Shown: in pieces, positions 33,941 to 45,733 of the stretch
Layout of the letters: every line of letters starts with the position of its first letter
Position numbering within the stretch: position 1 is the first letter of the stretch
Assembly (NCBI RefSeq): GCF_963678635.1
Contig: NC_087062.1
Location: forward strand, 69,906,223-69,970,222
Direction of reading: 5' to 3'
Source: Symsagittifera roscoffensis
Lineage: Eukaryota > Xenacoelomorpha > Acoela > Convolutidae
DNA length: 64,000 bases
Made by a program: the position numbers and the translations under genes
The notes under the pieces: generated by a model
Seen by the model: only the letters and a program-made list of their open reading frames with translations
The model's database searches: none
Told to the model about the DNA's origin: nothing

Positions 33941-34140
33941 NNNNNNNNNNNNNNNNNNNNNNNNNNNNNNNNNNNNNNNNNNNNNNNNNNNNNNNNNNNN
34001 NNNNNNNNNNNNNNNNNNNNNNNNNNNNNNNNNNNNNNNNNNNNNNNNNNNNNNNNNNNNNNNNNNNNNNNNNNNNNNNNNNNNNNNNNNNNNNNNNNNN
34101 NNNNNNNNNNNNNNNNNNNNNNNNNNNNNNNNNNNNNNNN
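33941..34140. other. Assembly gap (200 N)
   Basis: A run of exactly 200 N, probably a placeholder of unknown true size. It separates duplication unit A from unit B. Confidence 0.99.
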
Positions 34141-35361
34141 ATTTGGGCCTATTTTGAGGTTATTTAGCTGGGAATTATGTTGGAGATCGGTTTTTACGAA
34201 ACGTTTTTCAAGCCAAGTACGCCCTTCAATAACAAGACTAGATATGATGGTAATTTTGAGATTCGGTCCACAGCTATTTGCTTCTTGTAGAATGTGCTGT
34301 TTTTTCTCTGTAGAAACTTAATGTTTTAGAACTGTTACATGAATGTATGTTAGATCACGAAGTTTTTTGCAGTAAGTAGAATCGCTTTAGTTTCGAGTTT
34401 CAAAATAAGATTTTAAGGTTTCCCAGCGCAGTCAAAAAAGTGATTCCGTTTTTTTTTTTGGAAATTTGGTTAATTTCATCCAAAAGTGGTGTCAGCCTTA
34501 AAAGAATCCTGGCATTTAGAATAACTGAATAACTGTAGTCTAATAGCTTCAGAAAAATGGAACTTCGTTTGAAAGTCCGTAATTGATTTTGAAACGGTAT
34601 CAGTCAGTTTTTGCGATTACCTCGACTTCATAAACATGTTTTGACATTTAAAACTGAATCTTATTTCGGACAAACGAAGAAATAATTATGACATGAAAGT
34701 CTTTGATTGTTTTTTGTTTCCTTGCGTTCATTAATATTTATTCAACTGTCTGTTGTCTGTTTTGTTGAAACATAAACAGCTTTTCTTACACATCTTGTAT
34801 CTTCTTAGATCTTATATATTAGTTGAAAGTCTTAATGCGCCATGGACGCAACGTTTTAATTTTTCTATTGAGAACAACGTTTAAGAATCATTCAAAGCAA
34901 CCATCAGAGAAAAATGAACCCGACCCAACTTCAAGGCTAGACAGTACTTGCCTATTTTTGTCCAAAATTTTGCGTTTACAGATTCATTTCAGTCTGAAAC
35001 GAAAAACTGAAAACAGCAGCCTTCATGCTGAGAAATTTTTTTTCGAAAACCGATTCGATCCATGAAATAAATATTTCAAAGTTTCATAGCTTTATCATTC
35101 AAAAGTTTATAGCTATAAATCTGGTTTAGAAAAACTGAAACTTTTCGCGTACCGATTCGGCAAAATGATTCAGTTTATAGATAAATTGAATTATTTCAAA
35201 ACTTCTAGCTGAGAAAAACTTGCTTAGAAGAACTTAATTGTTTCACGAACTGATTCAGTCTATGAACTAAATTGAAATTTTTCAAAGTTTCGTAGCTTTA
35301 AAAGCTTGCTTAGAAAAATATAAACTTTTTGCGAACCGATTCGGTCTACACAAAAACTTGA

Positions 35362-35564
35362 TGTTGAAGCCTAAAAAAGACATCTCAACTTTCTACTTGA
35401 ACTAAATCTACGATTGAACTGATTTACTTATTTAAAACCGCATTTTTACAAAAATCAATTGACTTCTATCTATAACTCGTGAAATAATTTACACTCTTTG
35501 CGAATCACTAGTTTTATTCAGTCGGATTGGTGATTTTTCATTTCCCAACTTTTGCTGCACAACA
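35362..35564 (+). repeat. Pao/BEL LTR (copy 1)
   Basis: 203 bp TGTTGAAGCC...GCACAACA, identical in position to the LTR at 39520. Followed by the primer-binding site TGGTGCAACGCGACTC at 35569-35584. Confidence 0.9.
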
Positions 35565-35625
35565 TTTTTGGTGCAACGCGACTCACGAACGAACGAAAGA
35601 TTAGAAACAAAGAGGAAAGTTAAAA

Positions 35626-37660
35626 ATGTCATCACCTGCTAGTGACATGAGCAACGTGACGCTCACTCTTCCTGCTTTGAAGCGATCAAGAAGTGCTAAC
35701 ATCGGTGTCATTACCCGATCGGAAAATGCCGTCTCAGCAATCTTCAACAAAGAGGCATCTGCTCTAACCTAAAAGGAAATTGGAACTCTCAAGGCCAATC
35801 TCACGATGTGCGAACGAAAGAAAAAGGAACTGGAAGAGCTTAATCAGCAAATTTCAAATTTTCCAAACGATGATGAAGATGCACTTGAAGTTGAATTGGA
35901 AGAAGCTGAGAAAATCTACCTTCAAGTAGATTGTTTGATGGAAATGATCACAACTATGTTAGATGACCGAGGAAAATGTTCAACTGAATCGGTCAAAGAT
36001 GACGACAGCGCAAGCGGAACCGGATCCTACAAATCCACTTCCCAACGTGGTGCTGGTCGAAAACAAGATACTTGCCTGAAGTTGCCGAAACTCAATTCGC
36101 CAACATTTAGCGGAAGGTATGATCAATGGCTACCTTTCTTAGATTCCTTTGATGGAGCAGTTCACTCAAATGCATCGCTGTCTGATGTTCAGAAACTGCA
36201 ATACCTAAAGGGTGCCCTCAAGGATGAACCGTTTCGTTTGCTATCACACTTGCCTACTACAAACGCGAACTACTCAGTCGCAAGGGAACTTCTAAAGGAT
36301 CGATATGCTGATGTCAAGATGATCTCACACGCTCACTTGGAAGCAATTTTTGAATTCACTCCAATGAAGCATGAGTCATCCGCTGCAATACGTCGCTTGA
36401 TTAACACCTACACGGAAAACACGATGGCACTAACAGGACTTGGACTAAAAATTGATCAATGCGATTTGATCTGGGTTCACGTTTTGGCCAAGAAATTAGA
36501 TCCTGAAACTAGAAGACAATGGGAACTTTCCTGCGCGGGAAGTGACATGCCAAAAATCAAGCAGATGAAGAAGTTCTTGGAGGAACGATCTCGCGCCCTA
36601 GAAGCTACGAAGGACCTCCAGTTACCTTCAATTCATAGAAAAAATCATCAAGGAAGTTCAGACCAATCTGGAAACTCTAAGAAAGATGACAAGGTACAGA
36701 CATACCACACGAACTCTGCTAAGACGATCATCTGCCCATGCTGCAGTGGTGATCACCGCGTGTATCAATGCACAAAATTTCAGGAAATGTCTATTTCCAA
36801 TAGAAGACAAGAAGCCAAATCAAAGCGATTATGCTTCAATTGCCTGTCCCTTGGACACCAAAATCATGAGTGCAAGTCGAAGTCAACGTGCCAAACCTGT
36901 CGAAAGGGTCATCACACGTTACTTCACATCCATACAGACCCAAACAAGCAACCAGGACCTGAAAATAAGTTTGCGGGTCATGGGGGTACTACTTGTGCCA
37001 CTACCATACTGGGAACTGTACTAATTGAGGTGAAAACTGCAAATGGCGGTTATCACAATTGTCGAGCCTTACTGGACCTGAATGCGGATCTGAATGCAGT
37101 TTCGTTACAACCAGCTGTGCTAACCGACTCAAGCTACCAATCAAGAAATTGACTCTTCAACTAACTCGAGTTTGCGGAGGAGCAAAAACTGTGAAATCTG
37201 GTTCTGTCAATCTGGAAACAAAGGATTCTCAGAATCAATCTCTACATATTGAAGCCTTCACTCTTCAAAAACTTTCTGGCTACCTGCCCAGAGAACGGGT
37301 GAATATACCGAACAGTTTGGATATCACACGTCTTAAGCTCTCGGACCCAGACTTTGACAAACCAAAGGAAATCGATATAATCCTAGGCTGTGATGTTTAT
37401 AACGACATTGTTGGCTGCGAAAAGATTAAGCTTACAGACAAGCTTTATGCACGTGACACTCTTTGGTTGGATGATTAGCGGCAGAACACCCGGTCCTCCA
37501 ACAACCTTCTTCAAGTCATTTCATGTGTCTATTGACGATAGTCTAAGGAAATTTTGGGAATTAGAAGAAATTCCTGATTTCAAAAAGACAACAACAGAAG
37601 AAGATCGATGTGAATCTCACTTTAAGGAAACAACCATACTACAAAATGGACGATTCACTG
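35626..37660 (+). pseudogene. Truncated gag-pol of the copied Pao/BEL element
   Basis: The probable start ATG (MSSPASDMSN) is at 35626 with an in-frame TAA at 35770. The main gag frame is 35806-37152 (DUF1759-type capsid, three Cys/His knuckles). A frame change near 37100 leads to the protease-domain frame 37059-37478, then another into the pre-RT segment, which is cut off at 37660. All these lesions are shared with the full-length copy. Confidence 0.85.
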
Positions 37661-37662
37661 TG

Positions 37663-39519
37663 CGATTCACCGGATGTTTTTGCTTTTTAGTTTTTTTGCG
37701 CAAAATCAGGTACCACATTTTATCATTGAAATGGGTCGGGTGACATTACATCATATTAAAACCCTTTCAGTCGCGGTTCGAACGACACCATAATTTTCCA
37801 AATTTTTTCTAGTGATTTTTTGATTATAGTTGATTTTCAGCAAGCGAATAAAGCAGGCAAGATGGCTTATATTAGGAGGTTTAATTTTTGTATTAACCGT
37901 GAAAACTTAAATTTACTCCAGTAAAAAAAGAACGAAATAACTTTGTTGATTTTTTGCTTTTCTGTTTCGCTTTTTGAAGAAACTTGTTGTCGAATATGCG
38001 TAATTTATTGTTAGTAACGAATATGCCTAAAGTCATGGCTTTCTTTCAGATAATCTTATGACACCATGGGCAATAGTAACACTTTTTTTGTAGTTTTTAA
38101 AGAATATGTTCGGAACGTTCTGTGCTACTTGCACAGCAACAGATCATCCTTGTTTTTTAAGTGTCTCGCAGTTCGTGTCTTTCCAGCAATAGTTGTAGAA
38201 TTTGTTCAATATCATTTTTTTTTTGGTATTTGATTTTCCAAATAAGTGTTCCCAGCCAAAAACCAAGTAGATTAGATATGATGGTAAATTTTGAGGCTAT
38301 TTGGGCTTATTTTGAGGTTATTTAGCTGGGAATTATGTTGGAATTCGGTTTTTACAAAACGTTTTTCAAGCCAAGTACGCCCTTCAATAACAAGACTAGA
38401 TATGATGGTAATTTTGATATTCGGTCCACAGCTATTTGCTTCTTGTAGAATGTGCTGTTTTTTCTCTGTAGAAACTTAATGTTTTAGAACTGTTACATGA
38501 ATGTAGGTTAGATCACGAAGTTTTTTGCAGTAAGTAGAATCGCTTTAGTTTTGAGTTTCAAAATAAGATTTTAAGGTTTCCCAGCGCAGTCAAAAAAGTG
38601 ATTCCGTTTTTTTTTTTGGAAATTTGGTTAATTTCATCCAAAAGTGGTGTCAGCCTTAAAAGAATCCTGGCATTTAGAATAATTGAATAACTGTAGTCTA
38701 ATAGCTTCAGAAAAATGGAACTTCGTTTGAAAGTCCGTAATTGATTTTGAAACGGTATCAGTCAGTTTTTGCGATTACCTCGACTTCATAAACATGTTTT
38801 GACATTTAAAACTGAATCTTATTTCGGACAAACGAAGAAATAATTATGACATGAAAGTCTTTGATTGTTTTTTGTTTCCTTGCGTTCATTAATATTTATT
38901 CAACTGTCTGTTGTCTGTTTTGTTGAAACATAAACAGCTTTTCTTACACATCTTGTATCTTCTTAGATCTTATATATTAGTTGAAAGTCTTAATGCGCCA
39001 TGGACGCAACGTTTTAATTTTTCTATTGAGAACAACGTTTAAGAATCATTCAAAGCAACCATCAGAGAAAAATGAACCCGACCCAACTTCAAGGCTAGAC
39101 AGTACTTGCCTATTTTTGTCCAAAATTTTGCGTTTACAGATTCATTTCAGTCTGAAACGAAAAACTGAAAACAGCAGCCTTCATGCTGAGAAATTTTTTT
39201 TCGAAAACCGATTCGATCCATGAAATAAATATTTCAAAGTTTCATAGCTTTATCATTCAAAAGTTTATAGCTATAAATCTGGTTTAGAAAAACTGAAACT
39301 TTTCGCGTACCGATTCGGCAAAATGATTCAGTTTATAGATAAATTGAATTATTTCAAAACTTCTAGCTGAGAAAAACTTGCTTAGAAGAACTTAATTGTT
39401 TCACGAACTGATTCAGTCTATGAACTAAATTGAAATTTTTCAAAGTTTCGTAGCTTTAAAAGCTTGCTTAGAAAAATATAAACTTTTTGCGAACCGATTC
39501 GGTCTACACAAAAACTTGA
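37663..39519 (+). repeat. Segmental duplication unit C, part left of the Pao/BEL insertion
   Basis: Counterpart of 30470-32217. It includes the tcgaatatgcgtaatttatt and gttcggaacgttctgtgc words related to the array at 1-5845. No gene is present; the short frames at 38291 and 38981 are also found in the other units without signs of selection. Confidence 0.8.
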
Positions 39520-39722
39520 TGTTGAAGCCTAAAAAAGACATCTCAACTTTCTACTTGAACTAAATCTACGATTGAACTGATTTACTTATTTAAAACCGCA
39601 TTTTTACAAAAATCAATTGACTTCTATCTATAACTCGTGAAATAATTTACACTCTTTGCGAATCACTAGTTTTATTCAGTCGGATTGGTGATTTTTCATT
39701 TCCCAACTTTTGCTGCACAACA
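39520..39722 (+). repeat. Pao/BEL 5' LTR
   Basis: 203 bp starting TGTTGAAGCC and ending GCTGCACAACA, with TG...CA ends. Direct copy at 46649-46851. Confidence 0.93.
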
Positions 39723-39726
39723 TTTT

Positions 39727-39744
39727 TGGTGCAACGCGACTCAC
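39727..39744 (+). other. Pao/BEL primer-binding site
   Basis: TGGTGCAACGCGACTCAC starts four bases after the LTR and begins with TGG, as needed for pairing with a tRNA CCA end. The tRNA is not assigned. Confidence 0.75.
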
Positions 39745-39783
39745 GAACGAACGAAAGATTAGAAACAAAGAGGAAAGTTAAAA

Positions 39784-41310
39784 ATGTCATCACCTGCTAG
39801 TGACATGAGCAACGTGACGCTCACTCTTCCTGCTTTGAAGCGATCAAGAAGTGCTAACATCGGTGTCATTACCCGATCGGAAAATGCCGTCTCAGCAATC
39901 TTCAACAAAGAGGCATCTGCTCTAACCTAAAAGGAAATTGGAACTCTCAAGGCCAATCTCACGATGTGCGAACGAAAGAAAAAGGAACTGGAAGAGCTTA
40001 ATCAGCAAATTTCAAATTTTCCAAACGATGATGAAGATGCACTTGAAGTTGAATTGGAAGAAGCTGAGAAAATCTACCTTCAAGTAGATTGTTTGATGGA
40101 AATGATCACAACTATGTTAGATGACCGAGGAAAATGTTCAACTGAATCGGTCAAAGATGACGACAGCGCAAGCGGAACCGGATCCTACAAATCCACTTCC
40201 CAACGTGGTGCTGGTCGAAAACAAGATACTTGCCTGAAGTTGCCGAAACTCAATTCGCCAACATTTAGCGGAAGGTATGATCAATGGCTACCTTTCTTAG
40301 ATTCCTTTGATGGAGCAGTTCACTCAAATGCATCGCTGTCTGATGTTCAGAAACTGCAATACCTAAAGGGTGCCCTCAAGGATGAACCGTTTCGTTTGCT
40401 ATCACACTTGCCTACTACAAACGCGAACTACTCAGTCGCAAGGGAACTTCTAAAGGATCGATATGCTGATGTCAAGATGATCTCACACGCTCACTTGGAA
40501 GCAATTTTTGAATTCACTCCAATGAAGCATGAGTCATCCGCTGCAATACGTCGCTTGATTAACACCTACACGGAAAACACGATGGCACTGACAGGACTTG
40601 GACTAAAAATTGATCAATGCGATTTGATCTGGGTTCACGTTTTGGCCAAGAAATTAGATCCTGAAACTAGAAGACAATGGGAACTTTCCTGCGCGGGAAG
40701 TGACATGCCAAAAATCAAGCAGATGAAGAAGTTCTTGGAGGAACGATCTCGCGCCCTAGAAGCTACGAAGGACCTCCAGTTACCTTCAATTCATAGAAAA
40801 AATCATCAAGGAAGTTCAGACCAATCTGGAAACTCTAAGAAAGATGACAAGGTACAGACATACCACACGAACTCTGCTAAGACGATCATCTGCCCATGCT
40901 GCAGTGGTGATCACCGCGTGTATCAATGCACAAAATTTCAGGAAATGTCTATTTCCAATAGAAGACAAGAAGCCAAATCAAAGCGATTATGCTTCAATTG
41001 CCTGTCCCTTGGACACCAAAATCATGAGTGCAAGTCGAAGTCAACGTGCCAAACCTGTCGAAAGGGTCATCACACGTTACTTCACATCCATACAGACCCA
41101 AACAAGCAACCAGGACCTGAAAATAAGTTTGCGGGTCATGGGGGTACTACTTGTGCCACTACCATACTGGGAACTGTACTAATTGAGGTGAAAACTGCAA
41201 ATGGCGGTTATCACAATTGTCGAGCCTTACTGGACCTGAATGCGGATCTGAATGCAGTTTCGTTACAACCAGCTGTGCTAACCGACTCAAGCTATCAATC
41301 AAGAAATTGA
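39784..41310 (+). pseudogene. Pao/BEL gag and start of protease region
   Basis: The natural start is the ATG at 39784, after the primer-binding site, but a TAA at 39928 interrupts the frame; it stays open from there (first ATG at 39964) to 41310. A coiled-coil-prone N terminus (ERKKKELEELNQQ) is followed by the DUF1759 capsid-like domain (KLPKLNSPTFSGRYDQWLPF...). Three Cys/His clusters follow (CPCCSGDHRVYQC, CFNCLSLGHQNHEC, CQTCRKGHHTLLH), which bind RNA in functional elements. The protease active site, normally LLDSGS, reads LLDLNA, so the catalytic triplet is lost. A frame change near 41270 ends the frame. Confidence 0.85.
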
Positions 41311-41636
41311 CTCTTCAACTAACTCGAGTTTGCGGAGGAGCAAAAACTGTGAAATCTGGTTCTGTCAATCTGGAAACAAAGGATTCTCAGAATCAATCTC
41401 TACATATTGAAGCCTTCACTCTTCAAAAACTTTCTGGCTACCTGCCCAGAGAACGGGTGAATATACCGAACAGTTTGGATATCACACGTCTTAAGCTCTC
41501 GGACCCAGACTTTGACAAACCAAAGGAAATCGATATAATCCTAGGCTGTGATGTTTATAACGACATTGTTGGCTGCGAAAAGATTAAGCTTACAGACAAG
41601 CTTTATGCACGTGACACTCTTTGGTTGGATGATTAG
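41217..41636 (+). pseudogene. Pao/BEL protease C-terminal part (DUF1758-like)
   Basis: The frame that continues the protease domain after the shift near 41270. It includes the ILGCDVYNDIVG segment, typical of the C-terminal lobe of this aspartic protease family. It ends at 41636 because of a further frame change near 41615, where FGWMISG (a conserved word at the protease-RT junction) appears in the next frame. Confidence 0.75.
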
Positions 41637-42609
41637 CGGCAGAACACCCGGTCCTCCAACAACCTTCTTCAAGTCATTTCATGTGTCTATTGACGATAGT
41701 CTAAGGAAATTTTGGGAATTAGAAGAAATTCCTGATTTCAAAAAGACAACAACAGAAGAAGATCGATGTGAATCTCACTTTAAGGAAACAACCATACTAC
41801 AAAATGGAAGATTCACCGTGCAGCTGCCTTTCAAGCCCAATAGTCAACTTGGCGACAGTTTAGCACAAGCAAAACGCAGATTCAATTATCTCGAGCGACG
41901 ACTGGAACAGAATCCAGAACTTAAAGATCGCTATACCGCATTCATAGACGAATTTCTCGATATGGGGCATATGGAGTGCATACCGCCTGGAGAAATCGAA
42001 AAGCCAGTTGATAGCGTATATTATCTGCCACATCACTGCGTTTTCAAGGAAGATTCTACTACCACAAAGCTACGTGTAGTTTTCGACGGATCTGCAACAA
42101 CATCAACCGGACAATCACTCAACGACACTTTGATGGTTGGTCCCACGGTACAAGACGACCTCTACTCGATAATCATGCGCTTCAGGTTCTACCCAATTGC
42201 TTTGTCAGCAGATATCGCAAAAATGTACCGACAAGTTGCTCTAGAGGACAAATCGAAGGATTTCCATCGCATACTTTAGAGATCAAATAAATCGGATGAA
42301 ATCAAGCATCTCAGGATGACACGTGTTACATATGGAATAGCTTCGTCAGCGTTTCACTCGACAAGATGCCTCAATGAAGTAGCAAATCAATCTAAGAACC
42401 CAATGATCAAAGAAAGTCTCAAAAATTGTTTCTATGTAGACGACTTTCTTGGTGGCGCTAATGATAAGCATGAAGCAGAAAGACTCATCTCTGATTTATG
42501 CGAAGAGCTGAACTCTTATGAATTCCCTCTACGAAAATGGACTTCAAGCAATGCTAAAATAATTGAAGGATTGCCAGAACATCTCGGATGTGCTGGAACT
42601 TTTCTCTGA
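41600..42609 (+). pseudogene. Pao/BEL reverse transcriptase
   Basis: The RT fingers and palm are recognisable: LRVVFDGSATTSTGQSLND, PTVQDDL, LSADIAKMYRQV (motif A with the catalytic Asp) and FYVDDFLGG (YVDD box with the second and third Asp). A TAG at 42277-42279 splits the frame without shifting it. Another frame change near 42590 leads to the RNase H part. The catalytic residues themselves are intact. Confidence 0.88.
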
Positions 42610-43723
42610 CGAATACAAAATCAAGGCGCTAGGAGTCAGTTGGAAGCCCAATAAGGACATCTTTTGTTTTTCAACTGCCTTACCAGAGCTGAAACTGCTT
42701 ACAAAGAGGACTATTCTGTCCACAATTTCAAAATTGTTTGATCCGATGGGATGGCTAGCTCCATTCATCATCAATTTCAAATGTCTCATGCAACAGCTAT
42801 GGGTCCAAGGTTTTGATTGGGATTCTGAAGTCGATCAGAAAACCAAGGAAAAATGGTATGAGCTCACCGGAACATTGCCTCAACTACTGAAACTACAGAT
42901 ACCAAGATCTATGAGCTCACATCCAATAAAGGAAGTTCAACTTCACGTATTCTGTGATGCTTCCGAAAAAACATATGCAGCCGCAATCTATGCAAGAATT
43001 ACCAATGATGATGGCAAAACTTTTGCATATCTACTGACCTCCAAAACAAAGGTTGCTCCGGTCAAAGCAATCTCTGTTCCCAAATTAGAGCTCTGCGGTG
43101 CAAGTTTAGCTACCAAACTTCTTAAATCAGTTCATTCAATTTTGAGGAAAACAAATCTCAAGATAACTTCACACGCCTGGACTGATTCAACAATTGTCTT
43201 GCAATGGCTTGCTCAACTTCCAAGAACGTGGAACACTTTTGTTGCAAACAGAGTTTCACAAATACAAGAGACCCTACCCAGAAGCGATTGGAAACATGTG
43301 CCAACAGCAGTAAACCCAGCTGATTTAGCCTCTCGTGGTGTATTAGCTGACACATTAATATGTTCCTCACTCTGGTGGAATGGACCAGATTGGCTGACCA
43401 AATATGAAAGGCACTGGCCCAACCTACAACCATCTCTAGTTGAAGCACCTGAAAAACGAACCGTCAAAGCCAGGACTAATGCAGAAAGTGAACAAATTCG
43501 AACTGTTCTCGCAAATCATGCTCAAAACGAAGAAATGACGGATGGAATTTTTCGTTTAAAGAACTACAGCACTTGGAACAAGACAGTACGCATCGCATGC
43601 TATGTACTATCATTTGTTCAACATCTTAAGCATAGAGTATCGACAAACTATCGGAAGCGGCTCAGATCTAAGCGGACATCTGATGTACAACTTGAAGAAG
43701 ATTGTCTTAGTCCTAAAAATTGA
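42563..43723 (+). pseudogene. Pao/BEL peptidase A17-type connection and RNase H
   Basis: Starts with a conserved LGVSWKPNKDIF segment and SKLFDPMGWLAPF, characteristic of Pao-type polyproteins. The RNase H core follows: HVFCDASEKTYAAAIYAR, LELCGASLATKLL and AWTDSTIVLQWL carry the catalytic Asp/Glu/Asp. The frame ends in a TGA at 43721-43723; the same frame reopens at once into the integrase region, so this is a simple nonsense mutation. Confidence 0.85.
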
Positions 43724-44611
43724 ATCATGGCAAAAATGCTAATTCTTCGTTTAGACCAAGAAATACACTTCAAGTCAGAGCTAAATTGTCTAAAGGTGAA
43801 AGGGGAGCTGAGTAAAACATCGAAACTACTCAATCTTAGTCCGTTTTTCGACAAGGATTACGATCTACTAAGAGTTGGAGGCAGACTTTCACAATCGAAC
43901 TACCCAACAGACAAGAAGTTTCCAATACTCGTTTCGAAAAAATCTGATTTAGTATCCCTACTTATACGCAAATATCATGAAGATACTCTTCATGGCGGGG
44001 GGCAATTAGTACTGAACACAATGAGAGAGGAAATTTGGATAATCGGAGGCCGTGATCTAGTTCGACAGTTCATTAGAGGATGCATGAGATGTGTCCGATT
44101 TAGTCAGCAACCTACTTCTCAATTCATGGCTGATCTTCCTACAGAAAGAATAACACCCGCAAAACCATTTGCTCAATGTGGAATAGATTTTGCTGGTCCC
44201 TTTGAAATTAAGGAAGCAGAGGTCTCAAAAATTTATGTTGCCGTCTTTGTTTGTCTCGCGACAAAAGCTATTCATTTGGAAATGGTTACTCGTCTAACCA
44301 AAGAAGCAGGCATCCTTTCATTGAAACGATTTACTGCACGCCGTGGCAATTCTGAGAAGATCTTAAGTGACAATGGAAGCAATTTTATCGGGGCTCGAAA
44401 TGATCTGATCAAAATCAAAGAACTGCTCGACAAAAATGGAACGGACAAATCAGTTGTTAGTTTCGTCAATAGCCAAGGAACTGAATGGGTCACCATCCCT
44501 TCTCGTGCTCCTCACTTCGGAGGACTCTGGGAAGCAGCTGTAAAAAGTTTGAAAAGACATATGCGAAAAGTTATAGGACTGCAATTCTTAATCAAATTGA
44601 AGCTGTCTTAA
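43724..44611 (+). pseudogene. Pao/BEL integrase
   Basis: An HHCC-type zinc region (HEDTLHGGGQLVLNTMR... GCMRCVRF) precedes the DDE core: FAQCGIDFAGPF (first Asp), ILSDNGSNFIGA (second Asp) and FGGLWEAAVKSLK (Glu). All three catalytic residues are present. A frame change near 44570 separates it from the C-terminal domain. Confidence 0.88.
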
Positions 44612-45027
44612 ATTCACGACCATTGTATCCAATGTCAAGTGATCCTAACGACCCAACTCCGCTGACACCCGCTCATTTTCTGATAGGGGAATCATTGCTA
44701 ACTCTTCCCTCTGCGGACATCCAAGTTTCAACCAATGTACGATATCGACTATTACAGAATATGATCAAGGATTTCTGGAAAGTTTGGCAAAGGGATTATC
44801 TCATAACGCTACAAATACGGAAAAAATGGTTCACGGATGGCCCAGAATTTAAAGTTGGCAACCTAGTCCTTCTTGCCGAAGACAATGAACGACCGCTAGA
44901 ATGGAAAACTGGACGAATCATAGAAGTTTATCCTGGAAATGACTCAATTGTTCGAGTGGTAAAAGTGAAGACCACAACTGGTGAATACGTACGCCCAGTC
45001 GCGAAGCTGCGGAAGCTACCAGTATAG
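44570..45027 (+). pseudogene. Pao/BEL integrase C-terminal (DUF5641-like) domain
   Basis: Contains NSRPLYPMS, PLTPAHFLIGESL and FWKVWQRDYLITLQIRKKW, then a GNLVLLAEDNERPLEWKTGR segment, as in the DUF5641 tail of Pao/BEL integrases. It ends with a normal stop at 45027. Confidence 0.85.
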
Positions 45028-45733
45028 CAACCAAGTCATATCCAATGTGCAGATCATTTAAAACAAGAACTTTATAGTGCTAAAAAATCGAAAAATATCA
45101 AAAATGTGCAGTTTTCAAATTTTAAGAGGTAGTACCCCCATGACCCTTTTGAGAGTAGGAACCTAAATTACCCCCTATGCAATGCATTATGGTCTGAATC
45201 GTTCATATTGACCACTTTCATGTAAATTCCCAATGTTGTATGTTCATAAAAGTCGAAAATGATGTAAATTTTCATCAATTTTTGTGCTAAATAGTGCATT
45301 AAAATTCGTATGAGGTTGTACCCTCATGACCCAAAATAAAATTATTGTCTGAAAACAGCTAGGATACGCCTACACTACTGTCTTGAATGTAACAATAGGC
45401 TCTCTGATCACGTCAACTGTTAAATTGTTATATTTGCCTTTAAATTATATTCAAAGATGTCGTATTGTAATGATTTACAACCATTAATTCGCATAAAATG
45501 TTTTTTCTAAGTACACAAATTTTCGCTCATGACTCGTACCGTTAATACTTCTCTTGTATACTCCTTACTTATGGTGCAGTCACATTTAGTTCATTTATTG
45601 AATAACTGTTAACATATTTACCGTTGAACAGTCATTCGCTGTCATCTGGTCCATTTCGCTTGTTGACCCTGCAGTGTTGCTGGCAGCGCTTCCACGCAGA
45701 TGCTACCAAGGAAAGTCTAGTTTGCATCTCCGT
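45028..45733. other. Spacer between pol and the antisense gene, with minus-strand poly(A) signal
   Basis: Non-coding and AT-rich. TTTATT at 45594-45599 is an AATAAA on the minus strand, about 135 bp past the stop of the antisense gene, at a suitable distance for its 3' end. Two related stretches (gtagtacccccatgacccttt at 45128, gttgtaccctcatgaccc at 45314) form a short diverged repeat. Confidence 0.5.

Larger units (their letters stand above)
34141..37660 (+). repeat. Segmental duplication unit B
   Basis: Matches 38299-41818 at a constant offset of 4158 bp with only scattered single-base differences. It ends inside the Pao/BEL pol region at about 37660, where the sequence jumps back to the start of the next unit (37663, ggatgtttttgc). 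Either a very recent tandem duplication or an assembly artefact. Confidence 0.9.
35362..37660 (+). mobile_element. 5' part of a Pao/BEL element (second copy, truncated)
   Basis: Consists of the 5' LTR, primer-binding site, gag and the start of pol, ending abruptly at the tandem-duplication junction. It is a duplicate of 39520-41818, not an independent insertion: both share the same flanks, the in-frame stop and the broken protease motif. Confidence 0.9.

Noticed and set aside
36686-37024. 112-codon frame overlapping gag in both Pao/BEL copies
   Set aside because: Overlaps the zinc-knuckle region in another frame and has no recognisable domain; a shadow.
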